DNA of 64,000 bases, taken from NCBI RefSeq assembly GCF_051781005.1, contig NZ_JBPWOA010000032.1:1-64000 (forward strand), read 5' to 3'. The translations under genes were made by a program, and so were the position numbers. Origin of the DNA: Anabaena sp051781005. Its GTDB lineage: Bacteria > Cyanobacteriota > Cyanobacteriia > Cyanobacteriales > Nostocaceae. This document shows positions 17,308 through 26,326 of the stretch, one piece after another. Under the pieces are notes generated by a model that had not been told where the DNA came from, ran no database searches, and worked only from the letters and a program-made list of their open reading frames with translations. The first letter of the stretch is position 1; each line of letters opens with the position of its first letter.

Positions 17308-18362
17308 CTCTTCTCCAGAAAATTAAATTGGGATTTATCATCTTTCTAGTAAAAACAATAATCCCGCGAGCCATAAGAGAGTGCTTATTCAGGATTAGCG
17401 CGTGTATTGCTGGCGCTCAGTTGATCATCTTTCCCTGCAACAAAAAGGAAAGAAAAACTCAATCCAAATAGCTTTAGCAAACACACCTTGATTATATGCA
17501 AAATTGCAGAATATTTTCCTAATAGTTTTACAATAACTTTATATATAAAAATTAGATAGTTATTTATATTAGTATCACTAATAACCAGTCTGTCAGTAAT
17601 ATTGCAAAATAAACAACTTGATTTACAGCATATAAACCAGTATGAAAATACACTAATAAATTGATAGATCAGGAATTTTACTAGCCTTTTTACAGCAGAT
17701 TAAAATATCCATTAATATATCTTGATTACTGCAATAAAGCTATTTACAAATATATTTAAATTTAGGGAAAATTGGTAAATAAATAGTCCCTTATCAAGGT
17801 TTTTATGTCAGTGAAATACAGTGTTTCATTGCCAATTAGCTAGGAGTGGTATCTCCCCACCCTCCATCTTATTGCATCCAACAGAGAACCACTATAGCAA
17901 TGAATATACATTAGTCAGTTGGTAAAAAAGTTAGCTAATCCTCGCTGAAACGTAAATATTTTAAGCATAATACTTGACATAGTGGCGTATAATGTATTAT
18001 ATGTAGTATTTGAATGGGTGCTACGCTAATTATTTAACTCCTTTCCTAGTTGATTTGGGTAATTTCCCATCTTAATAGCTTTTAAATTATGTAAACTTAT
18101 GTAATATTATTTTTCTTTTCCAAAACCGATAAAAATTACTTAATCTTACCACTTGCGTCCCCAAATAGTTGCAAGTAATAAAAACTTGGAGGTTAGCTTA
18201 AAAGTACAATACGTGTAATAATTTACCAATAGAGTTTCTTAGCAGTAAGAAATAATTTTGTTTTGGTAACTGACACACAGGTAGTTTATAGTACGATAAA
18301 ACTTTTCCATCATCTCCTGCATAATTACCAAATAATTCAACCATCACTACATTGCATCAAAT
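17308..18362. other. 1.05-kb AT-rich gap, no supported gene
   Basis: Very AT-rich, without a coding frame of note on either strand. It probably holds the promoters of the receiver gene and of the AAA ATPase. No repeat or strong hairpin was recognised. Confidence 0.5.
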
Positions 18363-19568
18363 ATGGATTTTGATTATTTCAGAAGTAACGACGACAATAA
18401 TTCCAAGAATAATAATCGGCAAAACTTACTCTCTAATGGTTGGCGGCCATTTCAACGTGACTTTGATTGGGGCTATTTCCAGCAAATTATATTTCATGAT
18501 ACCCATGAATTAACCCAAAAAACTATTAATCTAGCAAGTTATTATGCAGATGCATTAGCAAGAAAAGATTATGCTTGGTGGGCAAATTTATTAAATCTAG
18601 CTTCAGACTACACTCGTGGTGAATTGCAAAAATATTGGAATTTTATCACACCTGATGCAATAACGCCTGACCATCGCTACAAGGATGTTTTAACTACAGA
18701 AACACCCATTGTCCAATTTGTTAATCGTAATAGTATACCCATTGATTATGTTTTGAATCTATTACAAGAAATTACCGTTTTGAGGGTTTTACGTTTATTA
18801 GAACGTCCTGATATTATTACCCAATATTACTCGGAGAGAGATTTCTATTTTCCAGCAGAAAAATTCGTTAACTGGGAACGTCTAGATGTAATCAATACTG
18901 TTTATGCTTACTGGTCTAAATACGATATTTGGTTACAGATTGACCCCTATGATCGTGGACGAAGACAATATACTTTAATGTCTCAAAATCTAGCGCCATT
19001 AATTAATAAAGCGACTTATGATTTAGCAGTGATGTTGAGTGGATATCAAAGTCGTGTCGGTAAAGTTCATAATCAATTTCCCATTCGTACATTTCCCCAA
19101 GAAATTCAAGACTTTAGTGACTCAGTTCAACAAGCAATTCTCAATCAAAACCAATTAGCAGTTGTAGTACATGGAGAACCAGGTACAGGTAAAACAGCAT
19201 GGACGCAATCAGTAGCTAAGGAAATTCTTGTACCCTTAGGTTATGTAATTTTTATTTTGGATCATGATGCCATTAGTAACTTTGTTCCCCCAAGTTACTT
19301 AGAAAGAATTTGTATTATCATCAACGAAGCTGATAATTTAGCTCAAGATAGAGCTTCAGAAGTAGCACAATATAATAACAAAACTGAGCATATTTTGGCC
19401 TTGCTAGATGGCACCTTGTACCAAAGTGTAATTGATGAATCTGGTGTACAAATGAAGCAGCGTTTGGTTGTATTAATGACTTGTAATACTACAGAAAGAT
19501 TAGATCCAGCTATGTTGCGTAAAGGCAGAGTGGATTTAATGTACGAGTTTACACAACGGTTTGTTTGA
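18363..19568 (+). CDS. AAA-family ATPase with a variant Walker B motif
   Basis: A 401-residue soluble protein. The N-terminal half (about 1-240) is helical, Tyr/Trp/Asn-rich, and matches nothing I can name. The C-terminal half is an AAA module: Walker A GEPGTGKT at residues 271-278, Walker B CIIINEAD with Asn321 where Asp is normal, and a sensor-1/arginine-finger region (VLMTCNTTERLDP, then LRKGRVD). Such ATPases remodel proteins; the unusual Walker B may weaken Mg2+ binding. There is almost no lid domain, since the protein ends at QRFV soon after the arginine finger. It lies upstream of three genes for exported proteins, 119 bases before the first, so a functional link is possible but not shown. 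Confidence 0.85.
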   Translation: MDFDYFRSNDDNNSKNNNRQNLLSNGWRPFQRDFDWGYFQQIIFHDTHELTQKTINLASYYADALARKDYAWWANLLNLASDYTRGELQKYWNFITPDAITPDHRYKDVLTTETPIVQFVNRNSIPIDYVLNLLQEITVLRVLRLLERPDIITQYYSERDFYFPAEKFVNWERLDVINTVYAYWSKYDIWLQIDPYDRGRRQYTLMSQNLAPLINKATYDLAVMLSGYQSRVGKVHNQFPIRTFPQEIQDFSDSVQQAILNQNQLAVVVHGEPGTGKTAWTQSVAKEILVPLGYVIFILDHDAISNFVPPSYLERICIIINEADNLAQDRASEVAQYNNKTEHILALLDGTLYQSVIDESGVQMKQRLVVLMTCNTTERLDPAMLRKGRVDLMYEFTQRFV

Positions 19569-19687
19569 AATAATTCAGTTTATACAACAACGGAAACAAA
19601 TAGAAAAAATGAGCGTCACATTTTTCAGTAATAATGTAGGTACTACGACATAGGTCAATGTACATAATTTCCAGGAATTAAAACTGA

Positions 19688-20167
19688 ATGTTGTTAAATC
19701 GTGTTTTTCTGATGACAGTTGCTTTAATTACTTTAGGTAGTTCTATAGCATTTGCCGAGCCTAATCCAACTCCTATACCAAGTCCAACACCTACTAAAAC
19801 AACCGAACCAAATGTGGGATATCCAGGTGGATTACCCAAGGACTTGAATTTAACGCCTAAGCAACTGGAGCAAGTTAGAGAAATTCGCAGAAACAATCCG
19901 GTTAGAGAACGTATACAAAAAAAGAGAGAAGAACTGCGTCAAGCACAACAGGAATTTTTGAAACTCATGGCGGGTAATGCTAGTAAGCAGGATGTAAATA
20001 CTAAATATCGTCAAATCAATAATCTCAGAGAGCAAATAGCTAATGCAGAGTATCAGGATGATCTAGAGATTAGGGAAATTTTAAACTCAACACAACGTCA
20101 GAAATGGGTTGAACATATACAAAAACGTTTTCCTGCTCCTCCAAATCCCTCAACACAACCAAAATAA
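19688..20167 (+). CDS. Spy/CpxP-like exported helical protein
   Basis: A 159-residue protein. Signal peptide about 1-23 (ending IAFA), then a Pro/Thr-rich linker (PNPTPIPSPTPTKTTEP). The helical domain (about 48-145) has LNLTPKQLEQVREIR, a long Lys/Arg/Gln/Glu helix and LNSTQRQKWVEH, the LTxxQ-type repeats of Spy/CpxP periplasmic chaperones. That family binds unfolded proteins or senses envelope stress. Here it is encoded 4 bases before the DUF1800 gene and probably in one operon with it. A role in folding or delivery of the DUF1800/DUF1501 proteins is inferred from position. Confidence 0.82.
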   Translation: MLLNRVFLMTVALITLGSSIAFAEPNPTPIPSPTPTKTTEPNVGYPGGLPKDLNLTPKQLEQVREIRRNNPVRERIQKKREELRQAQQEFLKLMAGNASKQDVNTKYRQINNLREQIANAEYQDDLEIREILNSTQRQKWVEHIQKRFPAPPNPSTQPK

Positions 20168-20171
20168 GGCT

Positions 20172-21794
20172 ATGACCTTAATAAGGAATAAATATTGGGT
20201 GTTGTCGCTGTTGCTGTTATTAGGAAGCGTTATTCCTAGTGATGCTGCGGCTAAAACTGTAAATTCCCAAGTGCTACATATCATCAACCGTTTGAGTTTT
20301 GGCCCTGCACCTGGCGATATTAAAAAAGTAGAATCTATGGGAGTACAGGGCTACATTCAACAGCAACTCTCTCCTGATTCCATTTCTGAACCAGAAAGTT
20401 TGACTCGTCAACTTTCACAAATGAAAACCCTGAATCTAAATCCGATGCAACGTTTGCAATATGCTGCAAATATTTCTGCGGGAATAACATCAGTTCAGGA
20501 AAAAAAGCAAGCTTCAATGAAGCAATCTGGTCAGATTGTCCAGGAAACAATTCAATCTAGATTGTTAAGGGCTACTAGCAGTAACCGCCAACTTCAAGAA
20601 GTGATGGTGGACTTTTGGTATAACCATTTTAATGTGGATGCTGCTAAAGGACGTAATCGCATTTGGGTGGGTGCTTATGAACAAGAAGCGATTCGTCCTC
20701 ATGTATTAGGAAGGTTTCGGGACTTATTAGGAGCAACAGCACGCCATCCGGCTATGCTACTTTATTTAGATAATGCCAAAAATAAAGTTTCTAATCGTCC
20801 AGATGCTAAGGGAAAAATTGGAGGTTTAAATGAAAATTATGCCCGTGAGTTGATGGAATTACACACCTTGGGAGTAGATGGAGGTTATACTCAACAAGAT
20901 GTGATTGCTTTAGCACAAATTTTGAGTGGTTGGGGGATTGTTAATAATCCTCATCAGGATAATAGTAATGGATTTGAATTCAATTCCAAACATCATGATT
21001 TTGGTGACAAGGTTTTTTTAGGAAACAAAATTAAAGGCAGTGGTGAAGCTGAGGGAGAAGAAGCTTTAGATATTTTGGCTCGAAGTCCGGCTACTGCTCG
21101 TCATATTAGTTATAAGTTAGCTCAGTATTTTGTTACTGATAAACCTCCAGAAACTTTGGTCAAAAAACTAGCACAGCGATATCTTGCGACTGATGGTAAT
21201 ATTCGTGAGGTACTAAATACCCTGTTCCAAAGTTCTGAATTTTGGGATGAGAAAAATTTTAATAGCAAGTTTAAAACACCCTATCAGTACGCAATTTCTG
21301 TAGTTAGGGCAACTGGGATGGAGCTAAAAAATACCAGACCAATCCAGGAATTGTTTGCTCAGTTAGCTATGCCTCTTTATCGGTGTCCAACTCCAGACGG
21401 CTATAAAAATACTAAAGAAGCTTGGTTAAATCCTGATGCGATGACTCGACGGCTGAGTTTTGCTACTGCGATCGCTAATGATAGTTTACTAATATCCAGC
21501 TTACCGCCGCAAAAGAACCCAAATAAGGTAAAAGCACCAAAACCTAGAAAAACTATCCCATCTGTGGGCGATGCTAAGTTACCCATATTCAAACCAAGAC
21601 GACAAATGAAGCCGGGTAAAGTCAAAGCCCCCCAAGCCAGAAAAGCTACTAAATCTATACCTGTGGACTATGAACAACTGATGAATACATTGGGTAATTC
21701 TTTTTCTCCTCAAACCCAAAAAGCGATCGCATCAAGTCCACTAGAAATTCGTAGCGGCTTAATCTTAGGTAGCCCAGAATTTATGCAGCGCTAG
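20172..21794 (+). CDS. DUF1800 family exported protein
   Basis: A 540-residue protein with a signal peptide (about 1-26, ending SDAAA). The DUF1800 core begins at HIINRLSFGPAPGD and includes FWYNHFNVDAAKG, the highly conserved NENYARELMELHTLGVDGGY and LAQILSGWGI stretches, and a C-terminal region (PLYRCPTPDGYK, WLNPDAM). Residues about 450-505 are a Pro/Lys-rich insert in an otherwise conserved domain. The family always has an export signal and almost always neighbours DUF1501, as here; its biochemical role is unknown. The frame reaches back to 20109, inside the previous gene, but the ATG at 20172 has AAGG just upstream and starts a clean signal peptide. Confidence 0.88.
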   Translation: MTLIRNKYWVLSLLLLLGSVIPSDAAAKTVNSQVLHIINRLSFGPAPGDIKKVESMGVQGYIQQQLSPDSISEPESLTRQLSQMKTLNLNPMQRLQYAANISAGITSVQEKKQASMKQSGQIVQETIQSRLLRATSSNRQLQEVMVDFWYNHFNVDAAKGRNRIWVGAYEQEAIRPHVLGRFRDLLGATARHPAMLLYLDNAKNKVSNRPDAKGKIGGLNENYARELMELHTLGVDGGYTQQDVIALAQILSGWGIVNNPHQDNSNGFEFNSKHHDFGDKVFLGNKIKGSGEAEGEEALDILARSPATARHISYKLAQYFVTDKPPETLVKKLAQRYLATDGNIREVLNTLFQSSEFWDEKNFNSKFKTPYQYAISVVRATGMELKNTRPIQELFAQLAMPLYRCPTPDGYKNTKEAWLNPDAMTRRLSFATAIANDSLLISSLPPQKNPNKVKAPKPRKTIPSVGDAKLPIFKPRRQMKPGKVKAPQARKATKSIPVDYEQLMNTLGNSFSPQTQKAIASSPLEIRSGLILGSPEFMQR

Positions 21795-21864
21795 TTTAGT
21801 AACGAGTACTGAGTACTGAGTAAAAATTTTCCTGATCTCTTGTCTTTCATCTATTTCCTAGCTT

Positions 21865-23091
21865 ATGAACAGACGTGATTTTCTCCTCCAAGCCGGACTT
21901 TTTTCCACTTCAGCCATCACCACTATTGGTAGTAATACTTGGGTTGCTCATTCAGCTACTGCCAACAGCAATGCAAAACGCTTAATTGTGATCTTTCTCA
22001 GAGGTGGAGTAGATGGTTTAAACATTGTCGTTCCCTATTCAGAAACAGCCTACTACCAAGCCAGACCAAAAATTGCCATTCCCCAACCTGGTAAAGAAGG
22101 TGGAGTCATAGATTTAGATGGTCGCTTCGGATTACATCCCGTACTATCTCCATTAATGCCTTTTTGGCAAAAAGGCAATTTAGCATTTGTTCATGCTTGC
22201 GGTTTAACGAACCCGACTCGTTCCCACTTTGATGCTCAAAAATATATGGAAAGTGGAACTCCTGGTAACAAAGGAACTAGAGATGGTTGGATGAACAGGT
22301 TACTAGGTGTCATAGCGAAAAAAACCCCTGTGCAAGCAGTAACAGTGGGACAAAACACACCTTGGATTTTGTATGGTCAGATGCCTATTGCCAATTTACC
22401 ATCAGGGGCAAATCCTAAAAAACGGCTACTGATAGATCGTCCGCAAGTAGCAACAGCATTTGATCAACTTTACAGTGGAGAAGATAGCCTTAGTCAAACT
22501 TATCGTCAGGGAAGAATGGCACGTGAAGCTATCATGAAAGACTTGGATCAGGAAATGACCATGGCCAACAATGGAGCGCCTTTACCTGATGGTTTTTCTA
22601 GGGATGCGAGCAGATTAGCACAACTAATGGTTAGAGACTCCAGAATTGAATTAGGATTTATGGCCTTAGGTGGTTGGGATACTCATGCTAATCAAGGTAG
22701 CACCCAAGGAACATTAGCTCAGAATTTGGGAAAATTGGGAAAAGGTTTAGCCGCTTTAGTTCAAGGTTTGGGCAATGTTTATCAAAATACCACCATCGTT
22801 GTTATGTCTGAATTTGGTCGCACCGTGCGGCAAAATAATAACGGTGGTACAGATCATGGACATGGTAACGTCGTTTGGGTTTTAGGTGGGAATGTTAAAG
22901 GCGGCAAAGTTTATGGAGAATGGCCTGGTTTATCAGCATCTCAATTGTATGAGAAAAGAGATTTAGCGATCGCTACAGATTTTCGTGATGTAATTTCTAC
23001 AGTGCTGCAACGTCATATTAATTTAAATTCCAGCCAACTCAATCAAGTCTTACCAAATTACAAACCTACTCAAAAAATAGCCCTACTTTAA
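21865..23091 (+). CDS. DUF1501 family protein with Tat signal
   Basis: A 408-residue exported protein. The N-terminus MNRRDFLLQAGLFSTSAITT has the twin-arginine motif, so it probably crosses the membrane folded. DUF1501 belongs to the alkaline-phosphatase/sulfatase-like superfamily. Visible motifs: IVIFLRGGVDGLNIVVPY near residue 42, a histidine-rich LTNPTRSHFDAQ, the GGWDTHANQG loop, and MSEFGRTVRQNNNGGTDHGHG with potential metal ligands. It follows the DUF1800 gene by 70 bases, the typical pairing. The reaction is unknown. The ATG at 21865 is well supported by the signal. Confidence 0.88.
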   Translation: MNRRDFLLQAGLFSTSAITTIGSNTWVAHSATANSNAKRLIVIFLRGGVDGLNIVVPYSETAYYQARPKIAIPQPGKEGGVIDLDGRFGLHPVLSPLMPFWQKGNLAFVHACGLTNPTRSHFDAQKYMESGTPGNKGTRDGWMNRLLGVIAKKTPVQAVTVGQNTPWILYGQMPIANLPSGANPKKRLLIDRPQVATAFDQLYSGEDSLSQTYRQGRMAREAIMKDLDQEMTMANNGAPLPDGFSRDASRLAQLMVRDSRIELGFMALGGWDTHANQGSTQGTLAQNLGKLGKGLAALVQGLGNVYQNTTIVVMSEFGRTVRQNNNGGTDHGHGNVVWVLGGNVKGGKVYGEWPGLSASQLYEKRDLAIATDFRDVISTVLQRHINLNSSQLNQVLPNYKPTQKIALL

Positions 23092-23112
23092 CAGTTATCA
23101 ATTGTGGGCATA

Positions 23113-23221
23113 TCTCGTTCCCAGTTGGAAACTGGGAATACCATCACAGAGGCTCTGCCTCTGCTGTCAATCAAGACAGAGCCTTCTAACATTCATTCCC
23201 ATACAGAGTATGGGAACGAGA
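23113..23221. repeat. Hairpin-array repeat, copy 1 (109 bp)
   Basis: Outer ends TCTCGTTCCCA and TGGGAACGAGA are inverted copies. Inside are small hairpins: CCCAGTT-GGA-AACTGGG, AGAGGC-TCT-GCCTCT, a decayed third one, and CCCATAC-AGA-GTATGGG. Sister copies lie at 28500 and 46068. Confidence 0.85.
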
Positions 23222-23347
23222 ACAACGAGAAAAGCTTTCGGCGATTTTCTCTGTGAAATTCATCGTAAATAAAGCATTTTTGCTACAATTATTTACATAA
23301 ATTAATATGATCTGCCCATTTTGGGCAGATACTTGAGCAAAAACCCT

Positions 23348-24649
23348 ATGAAGACAGTTCTAAAATCAGAACAAAAGCAAATCACTAGATTATTTTCTCA
23401 TCTGGATTTTGATGGCGATAAGTTCAATCATCAACCAGGTAGTGTACTAGGAAGTACTGCTCTGATTGCCGGAACCACCGTGGGGGCTGGAATTCTGGCT
23501 CTACCTGCGGTAACATTACCATCGGGTGTTTTGCCATCTACAACCTTACTAATTGCAGTTTGGCTGTACACACTATTCTCAGGGTTGTTAATTGCGGAAG
23601 TGACTTTGAACGTCATGCGTTTAGAGGGTATTCCCAATCTAGGTTTTTTAGCAATTGTAGAAAAGACCCTTGGTAAAGTGGGAGCGAGAGTTGCTGGTGC
23701 TACATATTTGTTTATGCACTATGCTCTTTTAGTGGCATATATCAGCAAAGGTGGAGATATTTTAGCATCAGCATTAACCAAAATAGCAGGGTTAGAAAAT
23801 CTTTTACCTAACTGGGCAGGAACAACAACTTTTACCCTATTATTTGGGGGTATTCTTTATCTAGGAAAAGAAAGGTTTATTCAGAAATTAAATAGTGCTT
23901 TTGTCGCCATTGTTATTATTTCTTTTTTAGGTCTATTGTTGTTAGGAGCAGGGCAAGTAAAAAGCACTCAATTCCTATTTCAAAATTGGCATACTCTTGG
24001 CAGTGCTATTTCAGTGATGTGTGTAGCCCTTTTTTATCATAATATTGTTCCAGTAGTTGTGACGCAACTAGAAGGAGATATACCCAAAATACGTCAATCC
24101 ATTATCATTGGTTCGGCAATTCCATTAATGATGTTCTTAGCTTGGAACGCCGTAATTTTGGGAAGTATTAATCCCGATATATTGCAGAATAATTCAGATA
24201 ATAGCAGTGTTTTCGATCCACTACAAATTCTCAGAACAGGTAACGCAGGAGAATTAATAGGATTATTAATAACTGTTTTTTCGGAATTTGCCATCATTAC
24301 ATCATTTATCGGTTTTGTTTACGGGTTAATAGATTTTTTCCAAGATATTTCTCGAATTAAAAAAACTGAACTTTCTCGATTACCTCTTTACTCACTCATT
24401 CTGTTTCCACCAATGAGTTTAGGAACAGTAAACCCTACTATCTTTTTTGCTGCGCTAGATTACACAGGAATCTTTAGTATTTCAGTTTTAGGTGGAATTA
24501 TTCCGGCAATTATGAGTTGGCAACAAAGGGAACAACAAAAATTAGCAAATGGTATTTATCAATCGCTTATACCTGGTGGTAAAATCACATTAACTGTGAT
24601 GATTGCCATTGCATTATCCCTAATAATGAAACAAATTTTATCAATTTAA
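23348..24649 (+). CDS. Aromatic amino-acid transporter (HAAAP family)
   Basis: A 433-residue membrane protein with about 11 hydrophobic segments after a 30-residue polar N-terminus. The first membrane helix holds GTTVGAGILALPAVT, the family's Gly-rich hallmark. The profile matches tyrosine/tryptophan permeases of the TyrP/Mtr type, which carry aromatic amino acids by proton symport. The specific substrate is inferred. The open frame begins at TTG 23321, but the ATG at 23348 is the more likely start. A small membrane-protein gene follows after four bases, so both are probably co-transcribed. Confidence 0.83.
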   Translation: MKTVLKSEQKQITRLFSHLDFDGDKFNHQPGSVLGSTALIAGTTVGAGILALPAVTLPSGVLPSTTLLIAVWLYTLFSGLLIAEVTLNVMRLEGIPNLGFLAIVEKTLGKVGARVAGATYLFMHYALLVAYISKGGDILASALTKIAGLENLLPNWAGTTTFTLLFGGILYLGKERFIQKLNSAFVAIVIISFLGLLLLGAGQVKSTQFLFQNWHTLGSAISVMCVALFYHNIVPVVVTQLEGDIPKIRQSIIIGSAIPLMMFLAWNAVILGSINPDILQNNSDNSSVFDPLQILRTGNAGELIGLLITVFSEFAIITSFIGFVYGLIDFFQDISRIKKTELSRLPLYSLILFPPMSLGTVNPTIFFAALDYTGIFSISVLGGIIPAIMSWQQREQQKLANGIYQSLIPGGKITLTVMIAIALSLIMKQILSI

Positions 24650-24653
24650 ATAG

Positions 24654-25064
24654 ATGAATTCAATATCTACCTTGAAGTTGACTAAAGGAGCAATTCTGCG
24701 TTTAAGCCTTTTGTTTATAGCAATGATCGCGTTTGTTTTGTGGTTACAGCAGTCTGGTTCACTGGAAAATCCACAACTGCTAGAAACCCTTTACCGTCAG
24801 GGAAATTATATTGAGGCGGTATTATGGAGTTTATTTTCATTGGGGTTTCTTATCTATAGTTATAAACGAAATTACCTCATTGCTAAACGCAAAAATCAAA
24901 TTACATCTATAATTTTCCTATTGTTTGGATTATCGGATATTGTCGAAATTCAAACTGGAGGCTGGTGGAAACCTTGGTGGCTGTTGCTCTGGAAAGCAAG
25001 TTGTGTTATTGGCTTTATAGTTTGTTTTTGGGATTATTTAAAAATTCGTAAGTATTCAGGATAG
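24654..25064 (+). CDS. Small membrane protein, unknown family
   Basis: A 136-residue protein with four likely membrane segments: about 14-31, 55-70, 82-96 and 108-125. The middle contains a Trp-rich turn, GGWWKPWWLLLWK. I do not recognise the family. The gene starts 4 bases after the aromatic permease stop, so it is probably translated from the same transcript and may work with that permease or simply be linked to it. Start ATG at 24654; no ribosome site beyond the coupled position. Confidence 0.7.
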   Translation: MNSISTLKLTKGAILRLSLLFIAMIAFVLWLQQSGSLENPQLLETLYRQGNYIEAVLWSLFSLGFLIYSYKRNYLIAKRKNQITSIIFLLFGLSDIVEIQTGGWWKPWWLLLWKASCVIGFIVCFWDYLKIRKYSG

Positions 25065-25065
25065 A

Positions 25066-25181
25066 GAATACAGGAGTCAGGAGAATAAAGATTTTTCGAG
25101 TCAACTTTGATGATGTTGAAAAAATCTCACTTCTCTCTATTCCTGATTTCATAAGCATTCTGACTCCTGACTCCTGTATTC
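25066..25181. repeat. Long inverted repeat (GAATACAGGAGTCAGGAG...)
   Basis: GAATACAGGAGTCAGGAG at the left is matched by its reverse complement, with a short insertion, at 25161-25181 (TGACTCCTGACTCCTGTATTC). The inner part is pyrimidine/purine biased. It sits between a membrane-protein gene and kptA and belongs to the CAGGAGTCAGGAG type of cyanobacterial filler repeats. It could also form a transcript end. Confidence 0.7.
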
Positions 25182-25233
25182 TTACAAAAATTCAGCATTC
25201 AAAAAATTATTAAATCATCTTTAATTATTAAAA

Positions 25234-25788
25234 ATGAGTAACTCTCGCTTAGTAAAAATTAGTAAATTCCTGAGTAAATATCTACGTCATACACCAGAAG
25301 AAATTGGAATTAAATTAGCTCCTGGTGGTTGGGTTGCTGTTGATCAATTACTAACGGCTTGTACTAACCACAAATTTCCTATCACCTTAGAAGAATTACA
25401 GGAAGTAGTCGCTACCAGCGATAAAAAACGCTTTGCTTTTGATTCTACATTTACTCTCATTCGTGCTAATCAAGGACATAGTACAGAAGTTGATTTGCAA
25501 TTACAACCTGCTGTACCTCCAGATGTGCTTTATCACGGTACAGGAAACATATCTGTAGATTCAATCTTGCAAACAGGACTTTGTAAAATGTCACGTCATC
25601 ATGTTCATTTATCAGCAGATATTACTACAGCCAAAATAGTGGGTGCAAGGCATGGAAAACCTATTATTTTTACTGTCAATGCTGCGGTTATGCTTCAAGA
25701 AGGTTATATTTTTTACTGTTCTGATAATGGCGTTTGGTTAGTAGATAATGTGCCACCTAAATATTTATATTTGACAGATGTTAAATAA
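25234..25788 (+). CDS. kptA: RNA 2'-phosphotransferase (Tpt1/KptA)
   Basis: A 184-residue enzyme of the KptA/Tpt1 family. The N-terminal winged-helix part has SKFLSKYLRHTPEEIGI. The C-terminal ADP-ribosyl-transferase-like part has YHGTG, then MSRHHVHLSAD and WLVDNVPPKYL. The conserved Arg-His-Arg-Arg set of the family is recognisable in part. The enzyme moves an internal 2'-phosphate from RNA to NAD+. In fungi it finishes tRNA splicing; in bacteria the natural substrate is unknown. Length is normal. It stands alone, following a long inverted repeat, with GlsB 124 bases downstream. Confidence 0.92.
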   Translation: MSNSRLVKISKFLSKYLRHTPEEIGIKLAPGGWVAVDQLLTACTNHKFPITLEELQEVVATSDKKRFAFDSTFTLIRANQGHSTEVDLQLQPAVPPDVLYHGTGNISVDSILQTGLCKMSRHHVHLSADITTAKIVGARHGKPIIFTVNAAVMLQEGYIFYCSDNGVWLVDNVPPKYLYLTDVK

Positions 25789-25912
25789 CTAATTTGTATT
25801 TTTTTGAATTATCCATTTATGAATTAAGCATTATTTTAAGTACCTCTTTTGATAGAAGTAGTTAGTACCTAAAATTACTAATCTATTTACAGGAGCTTTA
25901 ACTAATTAAATT

Positions 25913-26185
25913 ATGAACATTATTGCTTGGATAATTCTAGGACTTATTGCCGGAGCGATCGCTAAAGCTATTTATCCTGGTCGTCAAGGTGGGGGGATTT
26001 TAGCGACCATGATTTTAGGTATGGTTGGCGCTTTTGTTGGTGGAACTTTAGTAACTCTTTTAGAAACAGGAACATTACAATTTACAGCTGCAACTCTGAG
26101 TATTCCTGGCATAATTGTGGCTATTATTGGCGCAATAGTTGCCATTTTTCTGTGGGGTTTATTTACTGGGCGTACTAGTTATTAA
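25913..26185 (+). CDS. GlsB/YeaQ/YmgE family membrane protein
   Basis: A 90-residue hydrophobic protein with three membrane segments. It opens with NIIAWIILGLIAGAIAKAIYPG and continues with GGILATMILGMVGAFVGG, the signature of the GlsB/YeaQ/YmgE (transglycosylase-associated) family. These proteins are small, stress-induced in several bacteria and of unknown mechanism. An AGGAG ribosome site lies near 25890, about 17 bases upstream, and is not well placed. The neighbours downstream on the other strand are a ChaB-domain protein, Dps and a small secreted protein, so it may belong to a stress group. Confidence 0.85.
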   Translation: MNIIAWIILGLIAGAIAKAIYPGRQGGGILATMILGMVGAFVGGTLVTLLETGTLQFTAATLSIPGIIVAIIGAIVAIFLWGLFTGRTSY

Positions 26186-26326
26186 GTGGAATAATGAAGA
26201 TGAATTAGTGGCTAAAGCCCAGGATTATATAAAATAACCTTTAGTCAGCGATGAAAAGGTAATGAGTTTTACCCCATTACCTAATTACCTATTACTAATT
26301 ATTCCTAATTATTTAATTGCCAGAAA

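Noticed and set aside
17974..18000. TTGACA followed by TATAAT or TATTAT as a sigma-70-type promoter
   Set aside because: The spacers are 8 and 15 bases, both outside the usual 16-18, so the match is probably chance in AT-rich DNA.
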